From Xiphophorus maculatus (taxonomy: Eukaryota; Chordata; Actinopteri; Cyprinodontiformes; Poeciliidae): a stretch of DNA of 64,000 bases. The translations under genes were made by a program, and so were the position numbers. Under the pieces are notes generated by a model. It saw only the letters and a program-made list of their open reading frames with translations. It had not been told where the DNA came from and made no database searches. The stretch lies in contig NC_036457.1 of the NCBI RefSeq assembly GCF_002775205.1, forward strand, positions 2,938,975 through 3,002,974, read 5' to 3'. Below, one piece after another: positions 62,313 through 64,000 of the stretch (position 1 is its first letter; every line of letters starts with the position of its first letter).

Positions 62313-64000
62313 TCAGTTCAACGTTTGTCTCACATCAGGGGCTTGTCATTTAGAACATTTTTAACTCAGTTTCTTATTTTAATAACCGAGGACATCAGTA
62401 TTATTACTGTTTTCTAGTTTTAATGTGTTAAACTTACACTTTTATATCCTGAAGAATAAGAAACAGAAATGCGGTCATGTTTGAGGTTAGAGTTGTATTA
62501 GTTTCATATGTCAGCTGGACTGAACAGAATGTAGCAGCTGTTTTTTTTCTTCTTGATCTGATAAAGAGAAAAACTTTTCCACTCATTTGAAGCATGCTCC
62601 TTCTATCACGGCCTGAGAGTCTCAGGGTTTTGCTCAGTGTGTTAGCTGTTTGTTAGCTGCTTTTAGGACTGCACTCTTCTCTTTCTGGAATCTCATCCAG
62701 TCTGAGAGTCTGCTGCATCCACTTTTCCAGTTTCAGGATTACAGCTTACTGCTCAGAAGATGAGTTGTACCAAGGCCTTGGCTCTACACAGCTTCTGCAA
62801 TTCCTGCTTTAGCTTTTCGTTTTCCTTCTTGATTTTGCCGCCACTAGACTGATCAAACTTATTTCCAGTTTAGAACCTGACCAGTTAAAATGGAGCAGCC
62901 TTTAAATTCCTGCTTTTGATTTGTCAGAGCTTCTCCCTGAGGTTGAATGTACTGTAATATTAACAGAACTTAATATTAACAGGATATTTACGCCATCTAG
63001 TGGTTACATTTCATCTTAGAATAATTATATTTTCGTCAGAATCAGCAGAGCTGTTGCAGGCTGAAGCTGCTGAGGAACAGTTCCAATATAAACAGCATCA
63101 TAGTTGTAATAAACACAGTAAAGGAGGATTTAAGGGTTTAAAGTAATTGTAATAAAGGTTCAGGGTCTCAAAATCAAGCTGTTGGAATGTTTTCTTTGGA
63201 TTTAAACAGCTTTGCATTGATGATACTTCAGGAATACAAAACGTTGTCCTGCTTTAATATGAACTTCCACCCTAATCTGCAGACTGTAGCCACAACTGCA
63301 ACTGATTAGTCAGGAGATGTAAGCAAACTGGAGTCAGAATGAGCCAATCAGCATCCAGACCCAAGTCCAATTGAGAATCTGTGGAATTACTCTGAATCCA
63401 GTCTGATTGTTTTAGTTAAGACATTGCATGTCAGGACAGTCATTCACTTTTGGATGCTGTGCAGTTGAAAGGATTTTTGCATCAACATTATCACTTTCAG
63501 AAAGTTACTATGGTGGGCAAGGGCTTCCAAACCAAACCAACACTTAAAATAAGCAAAACAGGAATTTTAAAAAGATGAGTTTTATGATACATGAACTCTC
63601 CTTTAGTTTTCAGTCCAGCACACAACTTATCAAGGAGCCACTAATCTTATAACATCAGAAATCTGAGATTGCTGCAGACATATGTTTAACGATGTTCATG
63701 CTTTAAAAATCAAAACCAGAATCTAATGCAACTGAAAAATCAAATGGAGTCACATGAGAGAACTAGAGAACAGGACCAACAGTTTAATTTATCCTGCAGC
63801 ATCTGTAGGTTGGAAAAACGTAAATAAGAAGCAAACATGATAAAAAATTAACTACAAAGTTCCCACATTGCACTACAATAAAAAAAACAAAACTGCTCAC
63901 AAACTAAAAGAGGACACAGAAATGGATTATTTGAATAAATAAGAAAATAAATGTATCTGTATAAAATCTTTCTAAATTGTTTAGAATCAGCACACCCCTG
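62313..64000. other. Right-end interval
   Basis: No receptor exon was recognised. At about 63345-63400 (+) a short stretch reads ccagacccaagtccaattga then gaatctgtgg, matching the PDPSPIENLW block of Tc1-like transposases, so it is a small Tc1 relic. Confidence 0.5.

Noticed and set aside
1-64000. CRISPR arrays, operons or bacterial genes
   Set aside because: No such arrays were seen; spliced vertebrate genes fill the window.

Overview
This window is AT-rich, intron-rich vertebrate DNA with all recognisable genes on the minus strand. Protein similarity, the order clvs2 - smpdl3a - fabp7, and typical fish repeats (Tc1-like, hAT, a tRNA-type SINE, a 5'-truncated LINE, long CA, GA and G tracts) point to a teleost fish, probably a percomorph. 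No species can be named from the sequence alone.

Layout by coordinate. 1-4368: 5' coding part of clavesin-2 (clvs2), which continues off the left edge, with a CpG-rich promoter at about 4650-4960. 5.3-18.4 kb: a gene-poor stretch with repeats and a possible P/THAP-type transposon relic. 18.46-24.36 kb: a complete eight-exon smpdl3a (441 aa). 24.8-26.2 kb: a hAT element with an 8-bp target duplication. 26.98-28.26 kb: a complete four-exon fabp7 (132 aa). In human 6q22.31 the same three genes are neighbours (FABP7, SMPDL3A, CLVS2), so this part is conserved synteny.

From 31.2 to 62.3 kb lies a cluster of seven related genes, called A to G here, for cell-surface receptors with two immunoglobulin-like domains. 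Their exon order is signal peptide, V-type Ig domain, second Ig domain, Thr-rich stalk (A-D), transmembrane segment, then small tail exons. The intron phases are mostly shared, so complete models could be assembled for A, B, C, F and G. E lacks a convincing tail and D is damaged. The family resembles the teleost innate Ig receptor groups (DICP-like, CD300-like or NITR-like), but I cannot assign it to one of them from sequence alone.

The most interesting point is the pairing. A and F have an uncharged membrane segment and tyrosine motifs of ITIM type. B, C, E and G have an arginine inside the membrane segment and no ITIM (no tail was found for E). A shares nearly the same ectodomain with B and C, and F shares nearly the same ectodomain with G, yet in both sets homology falls away close to the boundary between ectodomain and signalling exons. 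This looks like two separate ectodomain-cassette swaps that produced inhibitory and activating-type receptors able to see the same ligand. D has lost several key features and carries a LINE in its last exon. Orphan copies of the family's promoter motif at 53.3 and 53.65 kb suggest further genes were lost.
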